A DNA stretch of 5,811 nt from Alphaproteobacteria bacterium UBA5343. GTDB lineage: Bacteria > Pseudomonadota > Alphaproteobacteria > RF32 > UBA5343. Of this stretch, positions 1 to 5,811 are shown piece by piece. The position numbers and the translations under genes are program-made. Position 1 is the stretch's first letter. Each line of letters starts with the position of its first letter. The notes below the pieces were generated by a model, which was not told where the DNA came from, made no database searches, and worked only from the letters and a program-made list of their open reading frames with translations. The stretch is taken from NCBI GenBank assembly GCA_002410125.1, contig DHQH01000035.1, positions 5,900-11,710 of the forward strand. The letters are read 5' to 3'.

Positions 1-51
1 AATTAAGTGACTAAAGTCAAAAGGAATGTTGGGTTATTTGATAAAATAAGT

Positions 52-1035
52 TCAACTCATAATGTAATCATAAATATTATTTATATTATTCATTTGTTCA
101 TATGTTATTTTTCTAATATTTTTATAGGGTAAAGTTGTACCATTATTATGATATAACTTTGTTAAATCAACTTCAGTTTTATGAGCATAATCATTTCTAA
201 TATCTTTATAACTTCTATTTGGTTTTTGAATATCATAAACCTTTTTAAATAATACTTTCTTAGTATTAGGAATTTGAGTTTTAGTTAATATTGCATGCAA
301 AAATTTACATCTATTGCTCCAACTTCCAAGAGGTTTTTTACCTAAAAATTGTTTATGAATATTTTCAATATTATGCTCTTCTTTATACTCTATATAATCT
401 TGAAATAGTCTTTTAAACTCAGATCTAATATGCCTTTTAGAACCACTTGATGTACCAATTTTACTTACCCATTTTTTTGTTTTTAATATATTTATTACAA
501 TTGCATCAAATTCACTTGTACGATCCATTAGTAAACCACGAGCCCTATTCACCTTATGCTCTTCACTATGTTTTCTTTTTAAAAATTTAACAACAAAACT
601 ATTTAATTCATTCTTCTCTCTTATAAAAACACCATCCCCTTGTAAACCATTTTGTTTTATCTTTTTATAGATTTCATTTTTAAGATCACTATTACCATCT
701 TCTCTCCAAGTTCCATCAGAGTAAAAAACAAGAGGTACATATATTTTGTTTTCAACTCTGATTTGCTTTAATACCTCTGTTCCATCTACATTCTCATGAA
801 GATTTAAATCAACTAATATCATATCTAAATCATTAATTTTATCTTCAGATAATTTGCTTAACACTTTTTCTTTATACTCATCTAAATTTTCTCTAGCACC
901 TGGTTTATATTCAATACTTTCATTAAAATTAGTATTTATTCCAACCTCTTTATTGCATTCAGCAATAGATGTCTTTATAGACCTCATTCTACTCATTTTA
1001 TCATCAATGAACATTATTTTATATTCTAACTTCAT
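52..1035 (-). CDS. Response regulator with receiver domain and HEPN-like (R-x4-H) C-terminal domain
   Basis: This is a cytosolic protein of 327 residues, the probable output component of the operon. Residues 5-145 look like a receiver domain: the acidic pair D11-D12 (FIDDK), a phosphoacceptor D76 in ILVDLNL, a DG turn (D84-G85), and S106 at the end of a hydrophobic strand (VPLVFYS). The usual lysine is not obvious; K141 after GVFIRE is the nearest candidate, so the domain is somewhat divergent. Residues 160-327 are mostly helical and charged, without a helix-turn-helix I can recognise. They carry IRNDYAHK, where R280 and H285 fit the R-x4-H motif of HEPN RNases with the usual polar residue after Arg. 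The reading frame stays open to 1104, but M at 1033-1035 is the better start. It leads straight into the first receiver strand and lies four bases after the upstream stop, whereas the longer form would overlap the kinase gene by 65 bases. The receiver call is firm; the HEPN call rests on one motif plus predicted helicity. Confidence 0.85.
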   Translation of the reverse strand: MKLEYKIMFIDDKMSRMRSIKTSIAECNKEVGINTNFNESIEYKPGARENLDEYKEKVLSKLSEDKINDLDMILVDLNLHENVDGTEVLKQIRVENKIYVPLVFYSDGTWREDGNSDLKNEIYKKIKQNGLQGDGVFIREKNELNSFVVKFLKRKHSEEHKVNRARGLLMDRTSEFDAIVINILKTKKWVSKIGTSSGSKRHIRSEFKRLFQDYIEYKEEHNIENIHKQFLGKKPLGSWSNRCKFLHAILTKTQIPNTKKVLFKKVYDIQKPNRSYKDIRNDYAHKTEVDLTKLYHNNGTTLPYKNIRKITYEQMNNINNIYDYIMS

Positions 1036-1039
1036 ATTC

Positions 1040-3340
1040 TTACACCCATGTAATTTTAAGATTAACACCTTTGTTTTTATTACTATATATACCAACATTA
1101 GCATCTAAATCTTTTACAATATCTTTAACATGATTTAACCCTATTCCGGCTCCATCAGTTGTCGTTATTCCTCTATCAAAAAGATCTTTCATTTTATATT
1201 TATCGGTTAAACCAACCCCATCATCAATAAATTCAATACAATAGTCACCATCACCTTTAGATGCTATTATATCAAGCCTTGATGCCTTAGCTTTAATAGA
1301 ATTATTGATTATATTATCAATTAACATTGACACATCTAGTGGACTAAAATTAAGTAAAAAATCTTTTTTATAATTATCTACAAAATTTATATTCAAACCT
1401 CTAGTATTTTCATTATTAAGCATCTCCTCAACATAATCTTTTATATAAGAAAAAATATCATAATTCATACTATCTGTCATAATATTAAAATTAACTTTTG
1501 TAATAATTGCTGACAACTTTTGTACTTTTGTAGATAAAAAATAAGAATTTTCAAGACGAGGGACAATATCTTCTATTCCTTGGATATTGCCATTTTTAAT
1601 ATCAGTAAGAATACTTTTCAAATCATCATTAACTTCGCCATTATATATACCAATTAAATGTTCTAGATTCCCCACTCTTTGAGAATCTGTAGTTAAATTC
1701 GACTGAGCAAACAACCTCTTCTTTGTTTCAGCTCTTAATTCCTTTTTTATTTCTTTAACTTCCTTTTCTACATCATCTCTAATTAATTCTGCATTCTCAG
1801 CTTTTTCTTTAAATATATTAATTATTTGATTAACTTTTCTAACATCTTTTGATGATAAGTCAGCCATATCTTGATCATTAACATCAGTAATATTTGATAT
1901 TAATTTTTTAAACTTTTCTTCTTTTATCTTAAAGACTCTATCAATAACATCTTTGTTTATTAATATACTATCAACTTTTATGCCTTCTAATTTCAATATA
2001 TTATTAACAGTATTCATCAGCATAACTTTATCTATATTATCAACTAATTTTCCTGAATTGTTAGCTTCTAAATCACCTTCAGATATAGCTCTAATTTCGC
2101 CAGAATTTAATCTATTTTCAAATCTATCCCAATTCAATCCAGTAACTACAAACCTTTCCAGTTCCCTAACTATCGTTTGTATATAACCGTACGCAGATTT
2201 ACCGCTTTCAAACAAAACTTTCTCATCTTTATCATCGGCAGTCAACTCATGAAAAGCAATATTCTTAGCCATTCCTTCTCTATTAGAAAGAACACTAAAA
2301 CTACTATCTTCATCATTAATATCTATTCTACCAAAAATTTCTCTGGTACCAAAATACCTTCTAGTTCCCTGAGCCTTTCTTTTATCAAGCCCTAACCAAT
2401 CATTGCCCTCATTTCCATAAGGAGATATCCTAAACCCATTATAAAATAAAAATGCAGAACCATATTCAACATTCCTTACACCTGTATAATGTTTAAATGA
2501 TATTTTTGATGGTGTATCCAAATAATGAATTTCTAATTTTATATCTTTTAAATTTTTATAATTGTTCTCTGAAACATAACTATAAATTTTTTCCCCTTGA
2601 TAATACAAAGAGGTATTAATCTCTTCTCCATTTTTAGATATATCTGATTTTATATGTGTTGTTTTGAAAGATAACTTCTCTAACACATTATTCTTTATTT
2701 CTTTATTATCTAAAAAAACTTTAAAATTTGAATTTGGATCTGCTATAAATAATTCTAACTCTTTTATAAGTTTTTTATATTTATTTTCATTCCAATCTGA
2801 CCTTAAGTTTATTACCTCTAAAGTAGTGCCGTTAATATTTTTAATTCCAGATAAATTATAAAATTCATTATCAGACAAATACTCAAAATAAACATCAATG
2901 TCTTTTATCTGGTCATTTATTCCTTTATTTTCAAAATCAAGCCAATTGATTGTTAACTTTATTGCTTTTTCATTTTTTGACTTAGTATACAAAACTAAGG
3001 TTTCACCAAGACGATCACATGAAAATCTACCAACTCCCTTATTTCCAGCATAAAATTTATTTATATTTTTTTTATTTTTCTTTTCCGAATAAGCAATATT
3101 CAACCATTTATTTTTTATATCAAATAAACTCATCCCACAACCATAATCTCTAATAATGATTTTTTTATCAGCATTATCTTCTTTTCTATTTATAAATTCT
3201 AACTCTACTTTTTTTGAGTTGGCATCTTTAGAGTTCTTAACTAATTCTATGATTGCTATATTGTCATTATATATCAACTCTCTACCAATTATATCTTTGA
3301 GACCAGCATTTGCTTTAAATTGTAGTTTGTCTTTTTTCAT
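1040..3340 (-). CDS. Double-GHKL protein: MORC/MutL-like ATPase fused to histidine kinase
   Basis: The protein has 766 residues, no membrane segments and no signal peptide, so it is probably cytosolic. The N-terminal GHKL ATPase shows an N-box with E32, N36 and D39 (IELVKNSKDAN), a G1 box RDYGCGM (65-70) and a glycine lid GNKGVGRFS (99-107). An S5-like region follows to about residue 356 (for example FLFYNGFRISPYG and SNREGM). Residues 500-545 are a probable coiled coil. A DHp-like helix pair comes next, with H561 in NLEHLIGIYNG as candidate phosphoacceptor. The C-terminal histidine-kinase ATPase has an N-box DNIINNS (675-681), G1 IDDGVGL (705-711), an F-box LFDRG (720-724) and G2 DGAGIGLNHV (729-738). 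Both nucleotide sites look intact. GHKL proteins of the MORC/paraMORC group are known from restriction-modification neighbourhoods. Placement between a methyltransferase and a receiver protein suggests a DNA-state sensor that phosphorylates the downstream regulator; that role is inferred. A GTG at 3353-3355 is an alternative start but overlaps the Shine-Dalgarno site. Confidence 0.9.
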   Translation of the reverse strand: MKKDKLQFKANAGLKDIIGRELIYNDNIAIIELVKNSKDANSKKVELEFINRKEDNADKKIIIRDYGCGMSLFDIKNKWLNIAYSEKKNKKNINKFYAGNKGVGRFSCDRLGETLVLYTKSKNEKAIKLTINWLDFENKGINDQIKDIDVYFEYLSDNEFYNLSGIKNINGTTLEVINLRSDWNENKYKKLIKELELFIADPNSNFKVFLDNKEIKNNVLEKLSFKTTHIKSDISKNGEEINTSLYYQGEKIYSYVSENNYKNLKDIKLEIHYLDTPSKISFKHYTGVRNVEYGSAFLFYNGFRISPYGNEGNDWLGLDKRKAQGTRRYFGTREIFGRIDINDEDSSFSVLSNREGMAKNIAFHELTADDKDEKVLFESGKSAYGYIQTIVRELERFVVTGLNWDRFENRLNSGEIRAISEGDLEANNSGKLVDNIDKVMLMNTVNNILKLEGIKVDSILINKDVIDRVFKIKEEKFKKLISNITDVNDQDMADLSSKDVRKVNQIINIFKEKAENAELIRDDVEKEVKEIKKELRAETKKRLFAQSNLTTDSQRVGNLEHLIGIYNGEVNDDLKSILTDIKNGNIQGIEDIVPRLENSYFLSTKVQKLSAIITKVNFNIMTDSMNYDIFSYIKDYVEEMLNNENTRGLNINFVDNYKKDFLLNFSPLDVSMLIDNIINNSIKAKASRLDIIASKGDGDYCIEFIDDGVGLTDKYKMKDLFDRGITTTDGAGIGLNHVKDIVKDLDANVGIYSNKNKGVNLKITWV

Positions 3341-3341
3341 T

Positions 3342-4592
3342 TCAAACCTCTTCACTCAGTTTTTTCATAAACAACCCAAGTATCTCAGCCATTAGAGGAG
3401 GAACTGCATTACCTACCTGAGTATATCTAGGACATTCTTCTTTCCTTCTTGGACCACCTGTTGTGTATTTACCTTTAAACTCAAACCAATCAGGAAAAGA
3501 CTGTATACGAGCGTTTTCTCTAACCGTTAATATTCTTGGCTCTGAATAATGCAAACAATCATCAGGAAGTGTTGTTATAGTTGTTGAAAGCATATTAGGT
3601 GAAAGCATTGTAAAGCATTGTTTTTTAATGTTAAATTTTTTCCTGATCTCTTTAGAAAGCGTCTTACCTTTATCTGCAAATTCAATAAAGTAATTAAACT
3701 TTTCTAATGTTTTTTCTCCATGTCTGGCCATCCTCAAACTATCAGGCTTATAATTGCCTTTTGCTCTTCTTTTCATAAGCTTCAAATAAGGATTAATTTT
3801 TCTTGGTTTTTTATAAGATATTTGATTAAAACTTTTATTATCTACTGAAACCTCTACACCATTCTTAGAAACTTCTAAATCACCAATAGCATCTTTTAAT
3901 GGTGTAAAATCTTTATTTAAGCCATTTCGATTTTTATACTCTTCTGCTGCCGATAGTATCTTAGAATAAAACTCTTCATTTTCTATATTCTTTATACTTG
4001 TATTAGACAACACATCATTTCTAATAGCTATTAAAACAAACCTTGGTCTTGGCTGAGGTATAGCAAACGATGATGCTGGTAAGACTTTAGTAAAAACTTT
4101 ATAGTTAGAACCTTCTAAATTTTCTAACCTTGAAACAACATAATCAGAATACGGCTCATCTTTTTTACTTTTAGCAAATTTAGCTTGAAACCCTTTTACA
4201 TTCTCTAACATAAGATACTTAGGTTTAATAATAGAAACTATCTCTATATATTCTTCTGTAAGTCTATTTCTAGGATCATTAGGATTTCTTAAACCCGCAA
4301 AAGAGAAACCTTGGCATGGAGGACCTCCAGCTATCAAATCTATTTTACCCTCTAAGTTCTCTAATTTACCTCTAAAATTATCTAATAGAAAAGATGTTGT
4401 CATATTTTCACAAGGTAACCACTCTGGCCATGTAAAACCATTTTCAATTTTATTAGAACTAAGATTATGAATTAAAGTATCAAAAGCATCTTTAGTTTTT
4501 TCAATAGCAAACTCTGCTTTCCAACCAGCTTCAATAAGGCCTAAAGATAAACCTCCACAACCAGCAAATAAATCTATAAAATTACCAGACAT
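3342..4592 (-). CDS. DNA (cytosine-5-)-methyltransferase
   Basis: This 416-residue enzyme transfers a methyl group from S-adenosylmethionine to C5 of cytosine in a specific DNA site. The family's main motifs are present in canonical order. Motif I, FIDLFAGCGG (5-14), binds SAM. Motif IV, GGPPCQGFSF (89-98), has catalytic C93. Motif VI is ENV (130-132), motif VIII QPRPRF (180-185), motif IX RENARIQSFPD (358-368) and motif X QVGNAVPP (392-399). The stretch of about 150 residues between VIII and IX should hold the target-recognition region; I cannot predict the sequence it reads. Nothing suggests inactivation. The start is ATG with AGAAAGG seven bases or so upstream. It is the first gene of the three-gene operon and the protective arm of whatever system this is. 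No recognisable type II restriction nuclease is co-transcribed with it, so it is either a solitary enzyme or guards against the ATPase/regulator pair downstream. Confidence 0.97.
   Translation of the reverse strand: MSGNFIDLFAGCGGLSLGLIEAGWKAEFAIEKTKDAFDTLIHNLSSNKIENGFTWPEWLPCENMTTSFLLDNFRGKLENLEGKIDLIAGGPPCQGFSFAGLRNPNDPRNRLTEEYIEIVSIIKPKYLMLENVKGFQAKFAKSKKDEPYSDYVVSRLENLEGSNYKVFTKVLPASSFAIPQPRPRFVLIAIRNDVLSNTSIKNIENEEFYSKILSAAEEYKNRNGLNKDFTPLKDAIGDLEVSKNGVEVSVDNKSFNQISYKKPRKINPYLKLMKRRAKGNYKPDSLRMARHGEKTLEKFNYFIEFADKGKTLSKEIRKKFNIKKQCFTMLSPNMLSTTITTLPDDCLHYSEPRILTVRENARIQSFPDWFEFKGKYTTGGPRRKEECPRYTQVGNAVPPLMAEILGLFMKKLSEEV
3347..3353 (-). promoter_or_regulatory. Ribosome binding site deciding the start of the double-GHKL gene
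   Basis: Read on the minus strand this is GAAGAGG, six bases before the ATG at 3338-3340. It lies within the last codons of the methyltransferase gene, whose TGA stop (3342-3344) is one base from that ATG (TGAAATG). This supports the ATG over the upstream in-frame GTG and implies translational coupling of the two genes. Confidence 0.7.
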
Positions 4593-4617
4593 ATTAAACC
4601 TTTCTAATTATACATTA

Positions 4618-4646
4618 TTTATAGTCAAAATCTCTCCAAAATACAA
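4618..4646 (-). promoter_or_regulatory. Candidate sigma70-type promoter of the methyltransferase operon
   Basis: On the minus strand TTGTAT (4641-4646) lies 17 bases before TATAAA (4618-4623). Transcription would begin near 4611, leaving a leader of about 19 bases that includes the AGAAAGG ribosome site (4599-4605). A perfect TATAAT at 4607-4612 is closer to the gene, but a transcript from it would begin inside the ribosome site, so I prefer the upstream box. AT-rich DNA gives many chance matches. Confidence 0.4.
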
Positions 4647-4738
4647 CAAATAAAGATAACATGTAACAAGTTAATTTTTCGTCTCTAATATTAATTAAAT
4701 AATTCTTGTGTTAATTTATGCAAAAAATATATAAGTTT

Positions 4739-4747
4739 TGCTATAAA
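4739..4747 (+). promoter_or_regulatory. Candidate extended -10 promoter for the HNH gene
   Basis: TGCTATAAA is a TGn plus TATAAA extended -10 element, with transcription expected from about 4754. That would give a leader of about 110 bases containing the left direct repeat (4785-4811). I see no good -35 hexamer at 17 bases; extended -10 promoters do not need one. A weaker alternative is TATAGT at 4832-4837, nearer the gene. Confidence 0.35.
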
Positions 4748-4784
4748 ATGCACCAATAAGCTAAAGATAAAACATAGCAATTAA

Positions 4785-4811
4785 TTTCCCTATTAGCTGT
4801 ATTTAAATTCC
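4785..4811 (+). repeat. Left copy of the 27-bp direct repeat flanking the HNH gene
   Basis: This stretch matches 5550-5576 at 25 of 27 positions in the same orientation. The two differences are transitions, at 4792 (A versus G) and 4797 (C versus T). The core is TTTCCCT followed by TTAG and TGTATTTAAATTCC. Similarity may extend leftward: ATAAAATGCAC (4743-4753) resembles ATAAATGCAC (5523-5532), but the spacing to the repeat differs. It lies between the start of the methyltransferase operon and the HNH gene. Confidence 0.75.
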
Positions 4812-4851
4812 TTAGGGTTAAACTTAATAAGTATAGTTATAAGCCTCATTG

Positions 4852-4857
4852 AAAGGA
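4852..4857 (+). promoter_or_regulatory. Ribosome binding site of the HNH gene
   Basis: AAAGGA lies seven bases before the ATG at 4865. It supports that start, and hence the Gly-Lys repeat tail, over the next in-frame ATG at 4979, which has only a weak TGGA upstream. Confidence 0.65.
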
Positions 4858-4864
4858 CACCAAT

Positions 4865-5479
4865 ATGAAGAATACAATAAAACAAACATTTAATCCTGCT
4901 ATTAGAATACATACAGGAAAAGGAAAAGGAAAAGGAAAAGGAAAAGAAAAAAGAGAGATTAAACTCAGAATCTGGAATATGAATGAGAATGCTGTAGTAA
5001 GCCAAGATAGAACTCAAGAAATGGGGTATATGGGGCAATATCAAATTGAAGAAGTTTGGAAAAAATATACTAACAGAGGATATTATGTAAGCAATCTTGG
5101 ATATGTAATTAAATTAGATAAAAATAATAGTGAAGTAAATAAACTGTTTTTTGAAAATAACTCTATAGATTTAAGTGCTAAAGATGGCTTCAAGTTTAAC
5201 GACTTAAACTCAAATCAAAAACAATATTTTAGAAAAAATAACGAACAACCAACATTTACTCCAAATGAAAAAATTCAAGTTGAACTAAGAGTATATGGAA
5301 TGGGACCAATTCATATAGCAGTTGCTGAATTATTTTTAGAGAAACCTGATAGAGAAGAAAATTTAGCAGTTCATCACATTGACAATAACTCATACAATAA
5401 CAGTGTAACAAATTTAATTTACCTACCTCAAAAATTACATAGCTATGAGCATGATAAATTTCACCCAATGTCTCACTAG
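4865..5479 (+). CDS. NUMOD4-HNH endonuclease, homing-endonuclease type
   Basis: The protein has 204 residues and the HNH fold cuts DNA using a bound metal ion. Residues 62-83 match a NUMOD4 DNA-binding motif (EEVW, then GYYVSNLGYVI), which commonly precedes HNH in phage and mobile endonucleases. Residues 149-191 match the HNH_3 type: IHIAVAELFLEKP leads into VHHIDNNSYNN and VTNLIYL, giving the H170-H171, N179 and N183 set. The key residues look intact. The N-terminus (1-35) is basic and low-complexity, with five Gly-Lys pairs at 18-27; residues 85-135 are not recognisable. The gene faces away from the methyltransferase operon, has its own ribosome site, and is flanked by a direct repeat. I therefore read it as an independent mobile or phage-derived gene. 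It could alternatively be a nuclease partner of the methyltransferase; nothing in the sequence settles this. Confidence 0.88.
   Translation: MKNTIKQTFNPAIRIHTGKGKGKGKGKEKREIKLRIWNMNENAVVSQDRTQEMGYMGQYQIEEVWKKYTNRGYYVSNLGYVIKLDKNNSEVNKLFFENNSIDLSAKDGFKFNDLNSNQKQYFRKNNEQPTFTPNEKIQVELRVYGMGPIHIAVAELFLEKPDREENLAVHHIDNNSYNNSVTNLIYLPQKLHSYEHDKFHPMSH
4916..4945 (+). repeat. (GGAAAA)5 tandem hexamer repeat within the HNH gene
   Basis: Five perfect copies of GGAAAA run in frame and encode five Gly-Lys pairs (residues 18-27 of the HNH protein), continuing into A-rich Glu-Lys codons. Because the unit is six bases, slippage would change the number of Gly-Lys pairs without breaking the frame. Confidence 0.95.
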
Positions 5480-5549
5480 TTTTATAAATCAAGCATGTTC
5501 AAGTTGCTAAATTAATTAAATCATAAATGCACTTATAAATAATACTAAT

Positions 5550-5576
5550 TTTCCCTGTTAGTTGTATTTAAATTCC
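5550..5576 (+). repeat. Right copy of the 27-bp direct repeat flanking the HNH gene
   Basis: This is the partner of 4785-4811, exactly 765 bases downstream, with 25 of 27 positions identical. This copy has the full TTCCCTGTTA motif where the left copy has TTCCCTATTA. It begins about 70 bases after the HNH stop codon. Confidence 0.75.
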
Positions 5577-5700
5577 CTGTTAATTTTGGAGGATTTGACA
5601 ACATAAATTGTAGTTTTTGAGGTGGGGTGTGGAGTTGCACGCAAAGGCGGTTAGAAATAGGCTTGAAAAGTGGTGAAAATTCCCTGTATTTTCCCTGTTA
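5551..5700 (+). repeat. Cluster of four TTCCCTGT direct repeats
   Basis: TTCCCTGT occurs at 5551-5558, 5573-5580, 5680-5687 and 5691-5698, all in the same orientation. Three copies extend to TTCCCTGTTA, and most have A/T-only flanks. Start-to-start distances are 22, 107 and 11 bases, close to whole helical turns. A degenerate fifth copy, TTCCCTATTA, is at 4786-4795 in the left direct repeat. The spacing would suit binding sites for a protein that contacts one face of DNA, but no function is shown. Confidence 0.7.
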
Positions 5701-5792
5701 TTTGCTAATCTTGGATAGATGGCTACTAATTTATCTTGTGCCCAGCCACTAAGCGCTTGATTTTATTGCATTTTTTTATTTTCAAGCATCAC

Positions 5793-5805
5793 CCCGCTAG
5801 GCGGG
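5793..5805. other. Small GC-rich hairpin at the window edge
   Basis: CCCGC (5793-5797) pairs with GCGGG (5801-5805) across the loop TAG. No run of T follows on the plus strand before the window ends, so it is not demonstrably a terminator. It may be part of a feature that continues beyond 5811. Confidence 0.35.
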
Positions 5806-5811
5806 CGAGAT

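Larger units (their letters stand above)
5480..5811. other. Non-coding region to the right of the HNH gene, with GC shift
   Basis: I find no gene, tRNA or rRNA here. The first 100 bases remain AT-rich, with TTAATTAA at 5512-5519. By hand count 5581-5811 has 93 G or C in 231 bases (about 40%), clearly above the genes to the left. It contains the TTCCCTGT cluster, the right direct repeat, an AAGCGCTT palindrome (5751-5758), a run of seven T (5771-5777) and a GC-rich hairpin at the end. GGAGG at 5588-5592 is followed only by a four-codon frame. No convincing terminator for the HNH gene is visible. Confidence 0.6.

Noticed and set aside
8..19. TGACT/AGTCA inverted repeat downstream of the operon as a terminator
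   Set aside because: The stem is five bases with a two-base gap and no T-run follows on the minus strand. The likely terminator is beyond the window.
1036..1104. N-terminal extension of the response regulator by 23 residues
   Set aside because: It lies almost wholly inside the end of the kinase gene in another frame and precedes the receiver's first strand with no domain support; the ATG at 1033-1035 fits better.
854..1108. Plus-strand open frame opposite the regulator
   Set aside because: Hydrophobic translation typical of the antisense of an AT-rich gene. It sits entirely opposite coding sequence with recognised domains.
1953..3395. Several plus-strand open frames of 65-79 codons opposite the ATPase and the end of the methyltransferase
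   Set aside because: All are antisense shadows of conserved coding sequence, with no domain or ribosome-site support.
4666..4675. TAAC-AA-GTTA inverted repeat as a controller-protein box
   Set aside because: The arms are four bases only, with no second copy and no controller gene present.
4823..4843. Imperfect palindrome CTTAATAA/TTATAAG before the HNH ribosome site as an operator
   Set aside because: It contains only A/T-rich arms with a bulge and is expected by chance at this composition. No regulator gene of its own is nearby.
4793..5044. Minus-strand open frame across the HNH gene start, with a Phe/Ser repeat
   Set aside because: The repeat is simply the complement of GGAAAA, and the frame overlaps both the HNH promoter region and coding sequence.
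5590..5811. tRNA or small structured RNA as an integration target
   Set aside because: I found no acceptor, T-loop or anticodon pattern. The GC-rich hairpin alone does not support an RNA gene.

Overview
The window is AT-rich bacterial DNA. Genes use ATG starts with ordinary purine-rich Shine-Dalgarno sites and sit close together. I cannot name the organism. The low GC, roughly a quarter of bases in rows I sampled, fits many AT-rich lineages. All four recognisable genes belong to defence or mobile-DNA families, so this looks like accessory DNA, probably a defence island near its right border.

Positions 52-4592 hold a tight three-gene operon on the minus strand, read right to left. First is a complete DNA cytosine-5 methyltransferase (3342-4592). 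One base after its stop begins a 766-residue protein (1040-3340) with two separate GHKL ATP-binding modules. The N-terminal module is of MutL/Hsp90/MORC type with an S5-like half. The C-terminal module is of histidine-kinase type, preceded by a coiled coil and a DHp-like helix pair with a candidate phosphoacceptor histidine. Four bases after its stop begins a 327-residue protein (52-1035) with an N-terminal response-regulator receiver domain and an alpha-helical C-terminus carrying RNDYAH, which fits the R-x4-H signature of HEPN ribonucleases.

My reading, which is inference, is a modification-guarded phosphorelay. The methyltransferase marks self DNA, and the MORC-like ATPase/kinase senses DNA state or invasion. 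It then signals through phosphate to a receiver whose output is a HEPN RNase-like domain. No conventional restriction enzyme lies in the operon.

Positions 4593-4864 are a divergent promoter region. On the plus strand at 4865-5479 is a separate NUMOD4-HNH endonuclease of homing-endonuclease type, with a (GGAAAA)5 repeat coding for Gly-Lys repeats. It is bracketed by a 27-bp imperfect direct repeat (4785-4811 and 5550-5576, 25 of 27 identical).

Positions 5480-5811 contain no gene I can support. They hold four copies of TTCCCTGT, a jump to about 40% GC, and a small GC-rich hairpin at the window edge. This is consistent with a junction between the AT-rich island and other DNA.
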